64,000 nt of DNA from Chrysaora quinquecirrha (taxonomy: Eukaryota > Cnidaria > Scyphozoa > Semaeostomeae > Pelagiidae): NCBI GenBank assembly GCA_014526335.1, contig JACTAT010000037.1, positions 11,134,214-11,198,213 on the forward strand, given 5' to 3'. Positions 35,727-47,232 of the stretch are shown in pieces (the first letter of the stretch is position 1; each line of letters starts with the position of its first letter). The notes under the pieces were generated by a model. It was not told the origin of the DNA. It saw only the letters and a program-made list of their open reading frames with translations, and did no database searches. A program made the position numbers and the translations under genes.

Positions 35727-36470
35727 TTAACCTATAGAAACAGGCAACGTATACTCTGTTTGCATTACCGCAGGAACAATGGTCATTCCATTCAGTTCAA
35801 AGCAACTTTCATTTGAAAAGCGTCTGGATAGCTGACTCAAGAGGCGATGAAGAAAGGTTATTGCAACATTTTGCTTGAAGTATGTCTCTACATCATCTGC
35901 ACCAACGTTTCCTTTGAATGTTTGGCGTTTACAAATTGTTGGGGCCTTTATGGCAGCATCAATATGATTGCCAATTTTAGAGGCATTCTTAAACCAAAGA
36001 GAGTGGTAGCCATCAGTGAGATCTCGGGCAGTCTGTAAGGACGTCGTCATGACATTTATTCCCTTCAGTCCTTCCACAACATTGATTTGAGCTCCTTGAA
36101 GCTGCACTGTTGCTGATTTTGTATATCAAAGTGAATTCCTTACAACAACAAAGGTGATAATGAAATTAAAATTAGACATAATCGCAAAGCATAAGCATCG
36201 GCGACCAAATAGTCCCATGGTGTATCAAAGTTGTCACAGATGGTGTAAAGTGCTTCCAAGATGGCTACATACATCTCCAAGAGTCTAGCCAGTCCATCAA
36301 TGCAAAGAATCCATCTCTTTCCGCAAGCATCAATCAATTTGGTGTGTGTGTTCTTAGGAAGGTGTTCTTTTACCATTTCTTCTAATAAAATTTGACGTCT
36401 TAAAGAGTTCTTAAAAACTTAGCAATTACTTGTACATTATCCATCATGTTTTTGAGGTTTTGGATATGAC
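35727..36470 (-). pseudogene. hAT-family transposase remnant (ZMYM1/DUF4371-like)
   Basis: On the minus strand the fragments run, N to C: ASCCHIQNLKNMMDNV; after a shift, LLEEMVKEH and KLIDACGKRWILCIDGLARL, equivalent to the KL.DLC.TRWV.R.DA block of this family; FNFIITFVVVRN; LQGAQINVVEGL; KAPTICKRQTFKGNVGAD; then YFKQNVAITFLHRLLSQLSR and RFSNESCFELNG. At least two frameshifts and one in-frame stop break it, and the C-terminal hAT dimerisation region is missing. The downstream side runs into the 77-bp array. Identification rests on the order of family blocks, not on the catalytic triad. Confidence 0.65.
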
Positions 36471-36687
36471 AACAAGAAGCAACATCTTGGAGTGAAAGTT
36501 TTTTTGTATCCCATCATCATTGTGGGCCCCCTACATACTTTTGAGGTGCGTAATGACCAGTGACTGATTGTTTTATTTTTAGATCATGGACCAAAGTTAA
36601 CAAAGAAATTCCTGCAACTTGGGGCATTGCAATCTGAAGCAGTGCCGCAAAAATCATGTATGAATTAAAATCAAGTAGATAAAACAG

Positions 36688-37208
36688 AAAGGCCTGAAAG
36701 AAATATTGTTAAAGATACTGAAGTCACTAGCAACCCATCTTTCTATTACAAGGAATTGAAAGATGTCACAAACAGGGTTAAAAGGCTTGTTCTGAAGGAA
36801 TGGTCCATAACAACTCATCCTGATAAATTACATGTGACAAAGTATAAAGCACCACACAGATTGCCAGAATTTGATGTTCTCACTGATCTGAGTCTTGTTT
36901 ATTCAATATCTGTGTTTGGATGGTTCAAACCTGATGACAACTATCTGTACAGAGATTTCAAAGAAATGTCCGAAATGTTAAAATTCCTGACATTAAGAAT
37001 AATTTGGAAAGTTGAAACATATGCGAAGGTCACAAAAGTGCATGTTTTTCTCTGGAAAATCCATCAAACATGCTGTGCCACCGAAAGGTGACCCTGACAC
37101 AGCCACTGAGAACCAAAACCCGTTTTCATCAATAGAGATATGCCGTTCAAGAAACTGTATGGTCCTTACTTATCAAAGGCAACCAATGTCAAAAATGCAA
37201 CGAGCGTA
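36688..37208 (+). pseudogene. Uncharacterised repeat-type ORF, frameshifted
   Basis: Frame one (to about 37000) contains KLHVTKYKAPHRLPEFDV and YSISVFGWFKPDDNYLYRDF; the frame then shifts into KCMFFSGKSIKHAVPPKGDP and ends near a CMVLTY segment. It looks like genuine old coding sequence, and similar YK.P..LPEFD...VFGW patterns occur in orphan proteins of marine invertebrates. I cannot name a family or function. Confidence 0.4.
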
Positions 37209-37682
37209 AAATCGAACAGGATCAGCAAGATACATCAGTCAGCATAGAGTGAAGACGTGTGACACATCAGTATGACACATCAGTCGGCATAGCGTGAAGC
37301 TCTGGCAATTTGAGATTTTAGTATGTTCTAGAAACTTATGGTGTGGTTTCTTGTGGATATTTTTTATTGATTTGTTTATATGTTTGTTGGATTTTTTTTG
37401 GAATTCAATGGAAATATTAAGCATATACAAGTATTATGGAAAAGTACGGTGTTAATCAGAAATCGTCATGTGTTACTCTGGCGCTACCTGTAGACAAAAT
37501 TCCAGCATGGTCTATAATTATAAATGATGGATAAGTCAATTTTCTACATAAAATCGATGGCTTTATCGGTCAAGCAAAAATGGATGATTGCTCTCAGAAA
37601 TCGCCTATTCCATTTTTGATGGTAAATTTAAATAAAAAAAGAAACTGCTTCTAACCATTCCTATTTTTTCAAATGGTAGTTA
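37209..37682. other. Intergenic, nothing recognised
   Basis: Includes a short duplicated CACATCAGT...CGGCATAGCGTGAAG motif at about 37224-37300. Otherwise no features. Confidence 0.4.
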
Positions 37683-38466
37683 ATGACACAAGGAAATTCT
37701 TTCTTGAAATGGAAGATATTTGATCTACCAAATCTCATTGATTTACAAGATGGCAAGAAACAGCCTAGCGATGAAATTAAAATCTTTGCAGATTTTTTAC
37801 AAGATGTATCTCAAGCTCAAACTATCCCTCTGCCTAATGATGAAGCTCCATATTACGAAAACGAACAGAATAACGAAAAAATGACAAATACCCCTACCCA
37901 GGGTGGTGAATCTTTAAGTGATGTTATCATCCAACAACTCCTTGGCAGATTAGAGGCTGTCAAACAAGATAGTGCAGATCTAAAAAGCTTAGTCGAAACT
38001 CTTACTTCACATCTTTCTGATTTTAAAAATGAGGCTGACACTCTGAAAGTTAAGAATAACTCCTTAGAAAATACCGTCTCTGAATTAAAGAAATCGCAAA
38101 TTATCATTGAAGAATCTTTCTTGAGGCATCAAAGTGAATTTAAGAAGAAAATAAATACCTTAGAAGAAAAGGCCGACGACATGAAATCTAAATATAACTC
38201 ACTTTCACAAGAACACAAGAACTTGAAGGCTGATTTTCTAAGGCTAGCAGAGAAATATAATGATGACATAATTTGTAAAAAAAACAGTGGAACGTCTCTC
38301 TCAAACACATAAGTAATATTCAACAAGATGTCCTTGTAACACAAGCTTATTTTGGTAATCTTACAGATAAATTCAAAGCACTCTCTAACAAAGTTAACAA
38401 TAAGGTAAATCACCTTGATCAACTTATCAAATCATCATCAGTTACCAAGCATCCTGCTTACTCTTA
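37683..38466 (+). pseudogene. LINE ORF1, coiled-coil part
   Basis: Start ATG at 37683. About 60 N-terminal residues are followed by long heptad-rich helices (LLGRLEAVKQDSADLKSLVE and on to KADFLRLAEK). After a frame change near 38280 in an A-run, the helix continues to about 38466 (LTDKFKALSNKVNNKVNHLD). Coiled-coil ORF1 proteins are RNA-binding chaperones in LINE particles. It is cut by the C-tract element. Confidence 0.6.
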
Positions 38467-38475
38467 TGTGCTTTA

Positions 38476-39631
38476 TTGTAGGGGGGTTCATATTGCATTG
38501 TCCGAAATTTTTCACCCTCCATAGCATTTTATAATGACCCCCCCATTTTAGGCACGACTAAATGCAAATTATTCGGGTTTAATATGTGACAGGGGCGTTT
38601 ATGTTATTATTGCCCTCTTGCATCGCATTAGAGGTAGAGAAGCTTTTGAGGTGTCTCATGATTGGTGGAAGCATTTTCATACAAAGCAATTCCTTATACA
38701 GCAGTGTTGCTATGGTGAATCGGGTTAACTTGTGCGTTTAAATTTGGCGGCTATAAATTTTTGCCACGCGGTCTGTGCTTTTCATTAAAACCAAATATGA
38801 ACTGTGAACAGAGAACGTTTCAAAGTGCTTGACAAGCGATTTTTGTCCAACCCGCCCACCCTGCTTGCTTGCTTTAGGTTCTTGTCTTCTTTTTCACTCT
38901 TTTCATGCTTTCGACTTGTGTCCTCGGGCTCTGGTTGTCAGCATGGACATGGTGTGCTGGTCTGCAGAAAAAACTTTGTTTCTTCGTCACACCCCCCCCC
39001 CCAGAAGCGAAGGGCATTTTGGCACTGGGCTGGCACACTGACCGCCCATTCTGAAGTTCCGATGATGAGAAAAACATCACCAGATCTCAATTGATAGACA
39101 ATGGTGGCTACACAGCGCTGAGGGACTTCTTTTGCATAGCCAATTGCTATCGCTTCCATGCCATTATTACCTTTCCTGGAACAAATATTAATGGAAATCT
39201 CAAAGTATGACCTACTCCCCATTTTATTATCAACCCCCATATTGGACATTTTAAACTTCTCAAAAAAAAATGGTATGACTCCATACAGAACTCTTTTAAG
39301 AAAAATAAATCGAAGTTTAAAATGTCAAAAGTGTCTACTCATTGTCATCATCCATATTTAAATTGTCTTTTAACTCTGTTTTTTTGCTTCTTGTTCTTGA
39401 GCTCTACGCCTATGCCGTTCACCAGCTAACATGTTTTCAACTCCGACCAAAAATGGTAGAAGGTTGGCAGAGCTATTTTACTTGCAATATCTCACCCCCC
39501 CCATTATATTTTCACACCCCCATTTTAGGTGCTTATTTACGATTTTCCCTGTAGTTCATTTTATTATGACCCCCCGACTTTATGAAAATCTAGGAAAATG
39601 TTCACCCCCTCTTTATTCAACCCCCCTACAA
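38476..39631. mobile_element. TIR element rich in C/G tracts inserted in the LINE
   Basis: The ends are TTGTAGGGGGGTT (38476) and its inverse AACCCCCCTACAA (39631). Subterminal sequence repeats a TGACCCCCCCATTTTAGG-like motif (about 38536 and 39497-39580), and there is a C10 tract near 38995. An 11-bp direct repeat, ACTCTTATGTG, lies outside at 38460-38470 and 39669-39679, but not adjacent to the TIRs. Short ORFs inside show no transposase, so it seems non-autonomous. Confidence 0.65.
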
Positions 39632-40374
39632 CTAAGCACACAAGAGTACAAGACGGATAGCGCAAACAACTCTTATGTGATTCAGTCAAATCTTATATAC
39701 TAATTTCGTAGTAGTCATGGCAACATTTTTGTCCGAGTATCAACTTTTAGGCCGTTTACGTTATGCTTCTGAAACCTGCATCCTCTGCAACCCGTTCTGA
39801 AGTTAAGCCATCGCTTGCCAAATCTTTACTAACTGCTACCGTTCCTGGGGTAAATGGGGAAAACACCCCCTCTTTTGTCACAAGGCATTGTCTTGCCCAA
39901 TTAGAATCTTCTGTCTGCACCCCAGACGTAGATTACTGGTTTACTGTACGTTAAATTCATATTACTTCACAACGATGACTACAAGTAACAAAGCTGACTG
40001 AATATATCTACTAAATTTCATGTATACCTGGATTGTTTACTGGGAAATAACAACTTTTCTGGATTTCAAACGATTTAAAGTTGATGTTTACAGGGAAATT
40101 CAGTCAACTGGCTTGAATCGCATTGTGTCACTGCTTTTACCGCTTTAAATTCAAAGAAAATGCCATTACCTGATTTCAAAAGCTTACTCAAAATTGCGTT
40201 TCATTCAAGGCAAAACAAAACCCTTTTGAAAACGGTTGTGAAGAGTGCATTTGAATGCAAACAAAACCAAATACCATCCTGAAGCATAAGCTGGCTGGAT
40301 AGCAGTACCTGACTATGCATTACTAAACAGTACTGAGAAAGATCAACTACCGCAAGGACAAGACTGAGGAGCAG
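39632..40374. other. Unassigned sequence within the LINE region
   Basis: A 64-codon plus-strand ORF at 39763-39954 (SATRSEVKPSLAKSLLTATV region) could be old coding sequence, but I do not recognise it. Nothing else is visible. Confidence 0.35.
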
Positions 40375-41110
40375 GACCAAAGAATAAGAATGCAGACCAT
40401 GGGTAATTTCAGGACTGAGGAAGAGGACTAAGGAATGGGACTGAAGACCATGAGTAATTTCAGGACTGAGGAACAAGACTAAGGAATGGGACTGTAGACC
40501 ATGGGTATTTTTAGGAATAAGGAAGAGGACTAAGGAACGGGACTGAAGGCCATGGGCAATTTCAGGACTGAGGAACAAGACTAAGGAACGGGACTGTAGA
40601 CCATGGGTAATTTTAGGACTGAGGAACAGGACTAAGGAACGGGACTGAAGACCATGGGTAATTTTAGGACTGAGGAAGAGGACTAAGGAATGGGACTGAA
40701 GGCCATGGGTAATTTCAGGACTGAGGAACAGGACTAAGGAACGGGACTGAAGACCATGGGTAATTTCAGGACTGAAGAACAGGACCAAAGAACAGGGCTG
40801 AAGACCATGGGTAATTTCAGGACTGAGGAAGAGGTCTAAGGAACGGGACTGAAGACCATGGTTAATTTCAGGACTGAGGAAGAAGACTAAGGAACGGGAC
40901 TGAAGGCCATGGGTAACTTCAGGACTGACAAACAGGACTAAGGAACGGGACTGAAGATCATGGGTAATTTCAGGACTGAGGAACAGGACTAAAGAATGGG
41001 ACGGAAGGCCATGGGTAATTTTAGGACTGAGGAAGAGCTCTAAGGAACAGGACTGAAGACCATGGGTAAGTTCAGGACTGAAGAACAGGACTAAGGAACG
41101 GGATTGCAGA
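40375..41110 (+). repeat. 51-bp minisatellite, about 14 units
   Basis: Units contain GACCATGGGTAATTTCAGGA and GGACTAAGGAACGGGACTGA, with spacing of 51 bp (about 40396, 40447, 40498, 40549 and on). Since 51 is a multiple of three, a 195-codon minus-strand ORF with a 17-residue repeat appears (40201-40788); I consider it an artefact. Degenerate units continue to about 41280. Confidence 0.9.
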
Positions 41111-41570
41111 TCTGAACAATAACAAGACTAACGAACAGGATCAAGGAATGGGACAGAAACCATCTACTATTTCAGGACTATCTAAGGAACAGACAATAGA
41201 CAAGGACAACTACTGTACACTGACTAATATGAAACTAAGGAACATCATTGTGGACTAAGGAAAAAACAGAGGAATAGAACTGGGATTGGCACTAGGAAAA
41301 GGGACCCTGGACTGTACCGGGGACAAATACGAAATATTAGAAACTTGCAGCAAAGTGGAGAGACAGAGGTTTGTGAGGCAGAGGTAGTTGGGATGGAGGT
41401 CCTTGGGGCCGAGGTCCTTTGAGGTGTTGGTCAGAGATGGGCATGGGCTAGTGAGACACTAATTCCTGGCTCTCAACAGCTAGGCAAACACAGGAAACTG
41501 ATGAATTATCAAGTCAGCCTTAAGCAACAAGACCTTCCACTGTGCAAAGTAGCGACCAACATCTTACAAA
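41111..41570. other. Degenerate minisatellite edge and unassigned sequence
   Basis: Decayed GGACTAAGGAACAG units fade by about 41280, then a G-rich stretch (41350-41450, GAGGTNNTTGGGNNGAGGT type). No gene recognised. Confidence 0.4.
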
Positions 41571-42410
41571 CTTAAGTCAAAAAAGTATTCTTATTGTTTA
41601 TGACTCGATAGTTAAAGGCATAAAACCAAAGGGATTCGACAGATCGGGTCAAACATTTATAAAAACTCTAAGCTGTTAAAAAAATTCAATTTATCAATCA
41701 TATAGACAGAGACAATCTTTAAACTATTATATGTCACGTGGGCACCAACAACCTTCCTATAGATTCACTTTTCACTATTCTTAACAAATTTAAAGATCTA
41801 GTTGAACTGTTAATGCAAAAGTTTCCAAACACCGAACTCGTTCTTTCAAAGCTAATTTGACGTGAAAACAGAAATGGAAATAAAGCATATGGTTAAAAAA
41901 TCCATCAAGTTATCAAAGGCCTTGATGCATTAGCAATAGAATCTGAAATAATGTTAATAAATGATGATAATCTCAACGACCAAACCTACATATATGATGC
42001 CCTACACCTTTCTAGAGAAGGAATAGCTACCTTTGTAAAGAATATGAAAGAAAAACTCTGGCCGGAAAGACAAAGAAACAGTTCCGCAGACAAGATTGGC
42101 TCTGAACAATCAAATGCTTCAGCCGTACACCAAAAGCAACCCAAGAAAGTAAAAGAGCCTTTAATCATCCTGTACACCAACAATGGCCTATGTACAGCAG
42201 TGCTGAAGTGAAACATGTTGGAAATGGAACTCTTGTTCAAAGTATGAACAATCAAAGACAACCACCTCCTACAGCAAACATACCTATACTTACCGGACAA
42301 TTTCCTTGGCCTGGTGGTCATGGACAATTAAGCCGTTCATTCTACTCCTATCTACAACGAATACCGTCATTGCAACCCCCTGCATTGTCTATACAACAAA
42401 CCTCTAGATA
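41571..42410 (+). pseudogene. LINE ORF1 SGNH/esterase-like domain
   Basis: The frame opens with QKSILIVYDSIVKGIKPKGF, corresponding to SGNH block I (normally GDS; here YDS, so the glycine is lost but the nucleophile Ser is present). Decayed middle parts follow, then DALHLSREGIATFVKNMKEK, equivalent to block V with the catalytic Asp and His. A frameshift near 42190 leads into a Pro/Gln-rich tail ending at 42410. Esterase domains of this kind are known from ORF1 of CR1-type LINEs. Several stops near 41660-41880 inactivate it. Confidence 0.6.
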
Positions 42411-42639
42411 ACGTCTTTAAATAGTATCCACCAGTTCTCACCAAATTTAGGTTACTAAATCAATATAGCGTTAGCTGCTTTACCATTTTATTCAAATAGG
42501 AATGAAGCATTAATTTCAATTTTTAAAACTGATAAATGTAAATAAATGATCCAATCAATAATCACGATCTTAATGATAGCATAAGTAATACAGTTCATAG
42601 TTTAAATAAAAATTAATATCATACAATTGATTCAATAAA

Positions 42640-43250
42640 TAACATTAATAAAAATAACTTAACTAATGATAATATTGACCTATCAGTCTTCCACTTAAAT
42701 ATTCGAAGCCTTAATAAACATTCCCCTGAGCTAGTCAATTTGCTGAGCGAAATTAAACTAAGTTTCGATTGTATTTGTTTAACCAAGATAAAGAAAACAA
42801 ACATTGAAATGTAAACGTTTCTACTAGATGACTTTGCTTTCCACTTTGTAATCCTAAATAATAGTACCGTAGGTGGCTTTGGTCTTTATGTCAAGCAAAA
42901 TATTAAATTATCGATAAATAATAATCTTACTCTGAAATGTAAGGATGCCTGCGAAGACATTTTGAAGCTCATAAGCTCAAACCCGATAGGTGTATAACTA
43001 TATGAGACATAAACATAGATCTGATCCAGTATAATCAACCTGGGAAAAGTAAAACAAAAGAATACATGGAAATGATGCTTTCTCATGGGTACCTTCCTGC
43101 CATTTCGTTACCCTCAAGGATAACAGATCATTCAGCGACATTATTTGATCATATCTTTGTTCAAGAACTAAACCCAAGTATGAAGACTATTTCAGGTAAC
43201 ATCTACACTGATATTTCTGATCATTTTGCTAATTTTTATGTTTCTTAGAA
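42640..43250 (+). pseudogene. LINE ORF2 APE-type endonuclease, decayed
   Basis: DLSVFHLNIRSLNKH is the N-terminal strand with the conserved Asn. SFDCICLTKIKK occupies the position of the usual C.TET, so the metal-binding Glu is missing. VGGFGLYVKQNIKLS follows. After a gap and stops near 42990-43030, the C-terminal portion reads LPSRITDHSATLFDHIFVQ and NIYTDISDHFANF, with the DH pair of the catalytic SDH motif retained. Upstream of the reverse-transcriptase segment as expected. Confidence 0.65.
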
Positions 43251-43439
43251 AAAACAGACAAAATCTAAGATTGCAAAGAATAAAGTTCCCATTTTTTGAA
43301 ATAGAAATATCCCTACATTTGTTTAGATTTTGCAAAAAACTAACCTGGAGCAAAATTCTTGTGAAAACGATGCAAATAGAAGTGCAAATATTTTACTACT
43401 GCTATCACTTAAGCCTATGAGCAAGCTTTTACTTTAAAA

Positions 43440-44085
43440 GACTAAAGGATAAACCTTGGATTTCCACATCTCTAAAAAAATGCATAGCCAAAAAGAATCG
43501 CCTTTTTTATATCTACACAAAAAACCGCACTAATGAAAATAAAGAAAAATATTGGAAACATCGCAACATTCTGATCTCTTGTACAAGACAGGCTAAAAAA
43601 GTTAATTTTAAAGAGCTATTTGATGAAAAATCCACAACAATTACAAAAATGTGGAATGTTTTAGGAAAAATATTAAATCCAAACAGAAAGGCCCCATGCT
43701 CTTCGATTAAGGAAATAGTTCTTGATGGACGATGCTTTAAGGATGACCTAGAAATTGCTAATGCATTAAACTCTCACTTCTCTACCATTGGGTCGAAAAT
43801 TTCTTCGGAAATACAAGTAGTAAACACCTCCTTTACTTCATTTCGTAAAAGTCCATTTGAAAAAAGCTTCTTTTTGGAACTGATTAATGTAAATGAGGTA
43901 TTAATAGAAATGAAAAATCAAAAACAAAAAATGCTGCTGGACATGATGGGAAAAAATCTAGCATCATAAAGGCAGCTTCCTTTGTTTTAGCAAAACCTTT
44001 AACTCATCTATTTAATATCTCTCTTAAAACGGGAGTGATGCCTGATATTTGGAAAATAGCAAAAATACTTAACCTTTTCCATCTT
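43440..44085 (+). pseudogene. LINE ORF2 linker and N-terminal RT, copy 1
   Basis: KPWISTSLKKCIAKKNRLFY begins the usual endonuclease-RT linker. NALNSHFSTIGSKI and the KNAAGHDG start-of-RT motif (here frame-shifted in an A-run near 43925) follow, then LAKPLTHLFNISLKTGVMPD. The similarity ends at KIAKIL near 44085. It is nearly identical to 63501-64000 apart from A-run lengths. Confidence 0.7.
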
Positions 44086-44094
44086 TGTGGTCCA

Positions 44095-45000
44095 CTCCTG
44101 GACTCAGGGCAAAAATTGAGCGAAAATTAAAGTTCACCGATTCTAATGAAAATTGTGATTCTGAATAATTTTGATACGCTGAATTCGAATATGGAAGAAT
44201 TTTTGACAATTTTGCAATTTTCAGTGGGTAACGAATGTCGGTCAAAAAAGTAAAAAATCAGGGGGTAAAACATGAAAAAGATAAAGTGGTCTAATTTCGA
44301 TAAAAATTAGGATTTCGACTAATTTTGATACGCTGAATTCGAATATGGAAGAAATTTTTGAAAATTTTACAATTTTCAGGGGGCAATATTGGTCAAAAAA
44401 ATAAAAAATCAGGGGACAAAACATGAAAAAGATAAGGTGGTCTAATTTTGATAAAAATTAGGATTTCGACTAATTTTGATACGCTGAATTCGAATATGGA
44501 AGAAATTTTTGAAAATTTTACAATTTTCAGGGGGTAACATTTGTCAAAAAAGTAAAAAATCAGGGGACAAAACATGAAAAAGAAAAAAGTGGTCGAAATT
44601 CGATAAACATAGGGATTTTGACTAATTTTGATACGCTGAATTCAAATTTGGAAGAAATTTCTCAAAATTTGACAATTTATCAGGGGGTAACGTTGGCCAA
44701 AAAAGTCAAAATCAGGGGGTAAAACATTAAAAAGATAAAGTGGTCTAATTTCAATAAAAATTAGGATTCCTGCTAATTTTGATATGCTGAATTTCAATAT
44801 GGAAGAAACTTCTCAAAATTTGACAATTTTTCAGAGGGTAACGTTGGTCGAAAAAGTCAAAATTAGGGGGTAAAACATGGCAAAAATTAGAGTGGTCCAA
44901 TTTTAATGAAAACCAGGATTCTTCCTAACTTTGATACACTGGATTGAAATCTGGAAGAGTTTTTTGAAAATATTGCTGTTTAGGGAGGTTAAACTTTAAC
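44095..45000 (+). repeat. Array D: ~152-bp tandem repeat, about six units
   Basis: GATACGCTGAAT recurs at 44173, 44327, 44478 and 44630, and diverged forms at 44781 and 44933. Units also share AATTTTCAGGGGGTAAC and a GTGGTCTAATTTCGATAAAA block. Short ORFs repeated on the minus strand are by-products. Confidence 0.9.
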
Positions 45001-45142
45001 AATACATACTAATAATACTATAACACTAACCATACAAGCAACTAAGGTAAAACAATGCAACAACAACTACTATATTAACACTGGAGAAAAGCTTTTTGAA
45101 TGTCATAACGACAGTTGTATTTACCAAATTTACCAACACAAG

Positions 45143-47030
45143 CTACTCTTCTGACTGAGACTGACTGCTCAGTATATCATACTCTATTGATTTATGGTAC
45201 TCGTTCCAGCATTGGCGGCCTGTATTAGGTGAGCAAAGAACGAGTGGTTCCACAGGGCTTGAGCATTTTCCACATTTGAACGATGTTTTTCTTTTACATA
45301 TCCTGCATCTCAGTCATTTTGACTTGTAGGCAGTAAGCAGCTATTCTTTCTAAAGCATGACACCCTTTGCGAGGGGGATGACAGTATAAGACAATTTCCT
45401 GCAATTGTTAGGTTGTCTGACAGCACCATAATGTAAAACTTCTTTTGAGCCATTTGTCTTCCAAAACATTGCATACCAAACACGGATGACACTGAACCTA
45501 AATACGCTGCGATATCAAGTCTCTGCATAAGCCTTCCAACAAATTGGGACTATTTCTCCAAATAGTGTATGCATTTACAAGGGCATACATCTCTGAGAGA
45601 CAATCAAATAGTCTACTCTGCTTGCGTACACTATGTATTTCAGAGTTGTAATACGCTAGCTGTTGGTTGGAGCGATCCACCCAGCTGTAAACCTCTCTAT
45701 AAAGCCTTGTCACTTTCGGAATTTGAATAGTTACTTTGTTGGCCCCTTGATTTTACTTCTATTTCTTCCCAGTGTTCTCTTCCTGATGAGATGCCGCTGT
45801 CTAGGAACATTACTGCATTATTGTCGTTCCAGTACGTAACAGAAAGGTTGTTATTATGCAATGATTTCAAAACTCTGCGACGAAGCTGTTTGGCTTTTGC
45901 AACATTTCTTTTATGGCTTTTAGGGAGGTGAGCAGTATTGCCTTGCTGTGTTGCTATAATCTTTGTGTCCCAAAGTCCTCTTGCGTCTTTTAGAAGCCTT
46001 ATTGTGGGAAAACTGCTATCCATCACTAGCAACCTGTTCAAACCTTTCAGCCCAGAAAGTAATTGTTCCACAATGTCATAGTTCTTGCCATTCAGTTGGT
46101 GAATATAAGTCTTTCGACCTACTTTTGAGACATGATTGTTTACAAAAAAGCTACCATACTGCCCTTTGCTACTAATTTTGCAGACTGTCCATCCCATTCT
46201 AATAGGCTTGTTTGGATTTCGTATCTTGTATGGGCTCTGTTTGCTTTTGCTGACAATACCTCCTTCATTGATACATAATTTTGTCCCAGTGTTCCAAAGC
46301 GACAATGCTTTATCACGCAAATGATTTACACCATCATTTATGTTTTGAAGTGGATGGTATGATGAGTTGTCTTTAGATGGCAGCAATGATTGTTTTACAA
46401 CTCTAAAGTGCTTCAGCCTCAATTGAAGGATATCCAAAGGCATCATCTTTTTTATTTCAGATTGTGATGTTAGTGGGTCGTCTGATCATGCCCATTTCAT
46501 CTGAAGGTATCTAATTAGCCGGAGTTGCCATTTTATTGCCAAAAATCCACATACAAACCAAATACCTTTCTCGCCTTGTGGTATCTCGCTGATTTTTTTC
46601 TAAATAATTATCATCGTTATTGCCATGTTCCTTAGTTGCATCTATACATTTTCTTATAAATGTTTCATCCATTATTCTTTCAACCATATCATTCCGCTTC
46701 GTGCCATCATCGAAAGGTACAGTTGGAAAGCAAAATTCAGAAAGGTTTTCCTTTCCGAAATCTTCTTCCTTGTTTTGTAAATCCTTCCTAGTTGACCAAT
46801 GACAACAGTTGGCCTGGTCATCATCACTACCTATTTCATCTATTTCCTGTCAGAATCAATATCATTTTCAAACTCAGAACTACTCTCGTACTCAGAATTG
46901 CCAGGATTGGAAAGGTAGCTATCATCATCATCATCCGAGTCGGTAAATAAACTCTCGTCATCGCTATCACTATTGCTATCATCAAAATTTTCAAAATCCA
47001 TTTCATCATTTCCAAATCTTCAAACAGTTG
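45143..47030 (-). pseudogene. piggyBac-like transposase, inactivated
   Basis: Minus strand. The N-terminal acidic segment (NSDSDDESLFTDSDDDDDS, about 46990-46840) is followed by a broken region. The main frame (46446-45697) holds the DDE_Tnp_1_7 core: NTGTKLCINEGG, PNKPIRMGWTVCKISSKG, NGKNYDIVEQLL, LVMDSSFPTIRLL, TKIIATQQGNTAHLPKSHKR and VTYWNDNNAVMFL. After a shift come RLYREVYSWVDRSNQQLAYY and YALVNAYTIWRNSP. After another shift comes a C-terminal cysteine-rich domain (CRICKRKTSFKCGKC...CWNEYH) that ends at a TAG at 45145. The first catalytic Asp of the usual IDE block reads Asn (CINEG), which by itself would abolish transposition (inference). Frameshifts near 45310, 45700 and above 46446. 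Confidence 0.8.
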
Positions 47031-47232
47031 CGTTTGGACAAGAACTGATATGTTGCAAAGATGTGTCACAAAACTCTAATTGCGCCATTCAAATTTCCTG
47101 CCAAAATACTAAACCCATTCTCCTTAGCATATCAGTACCAGTTTTTCCAGAGATATACAACACTGTATCATCTGCATACTTTATTACTTGTAGTTTTCTA
47201 TTACATCAGTTAGATCATTAAGGAAATAAGAA

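Larger units (their letters stand above)
37683..44085 (+). mobile_element. CR1-like LINE, disrupted, with coiled-coil/SGNH ORF1 and APE-type endonuclease
   Basis: Remnants occur in the expected order on one strand: coiled-coil ORF1 (37683-38466), SGNH esterase-like part (41571-42410), endonuclease (42640-43250), and linker plus start of reverse transcriptase (43440-44085). Interruptions are a C-tract TIR element (38476-39631), unassigned sequence and a 51-bp minisatellite (40375-41110). The RT stops at about 44085, where an unrelated 152-bp array follows. A near-identical partial copy of the RT-side segment is at 63501-64000. Confidence 0.75.

Noticed and set aside
38804..39249. Several overlapping ORFs on both strands inside the C-tract element
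   Set aside because: All frames are open over the same short GC-richer stretch; none resembles a transposase.
40201..40788. 195-codon minus-strand ORF with a 17-residue repeat
   Set aside because: The 51-bp minisatellite is a multiple of three, so long frames arise automatically; no start context or domain.
44242..44575. Two similar 60-codon minus-strand ORFs
   Set aside because: They are copies of the 152-bp array D unit, with no protein signature.
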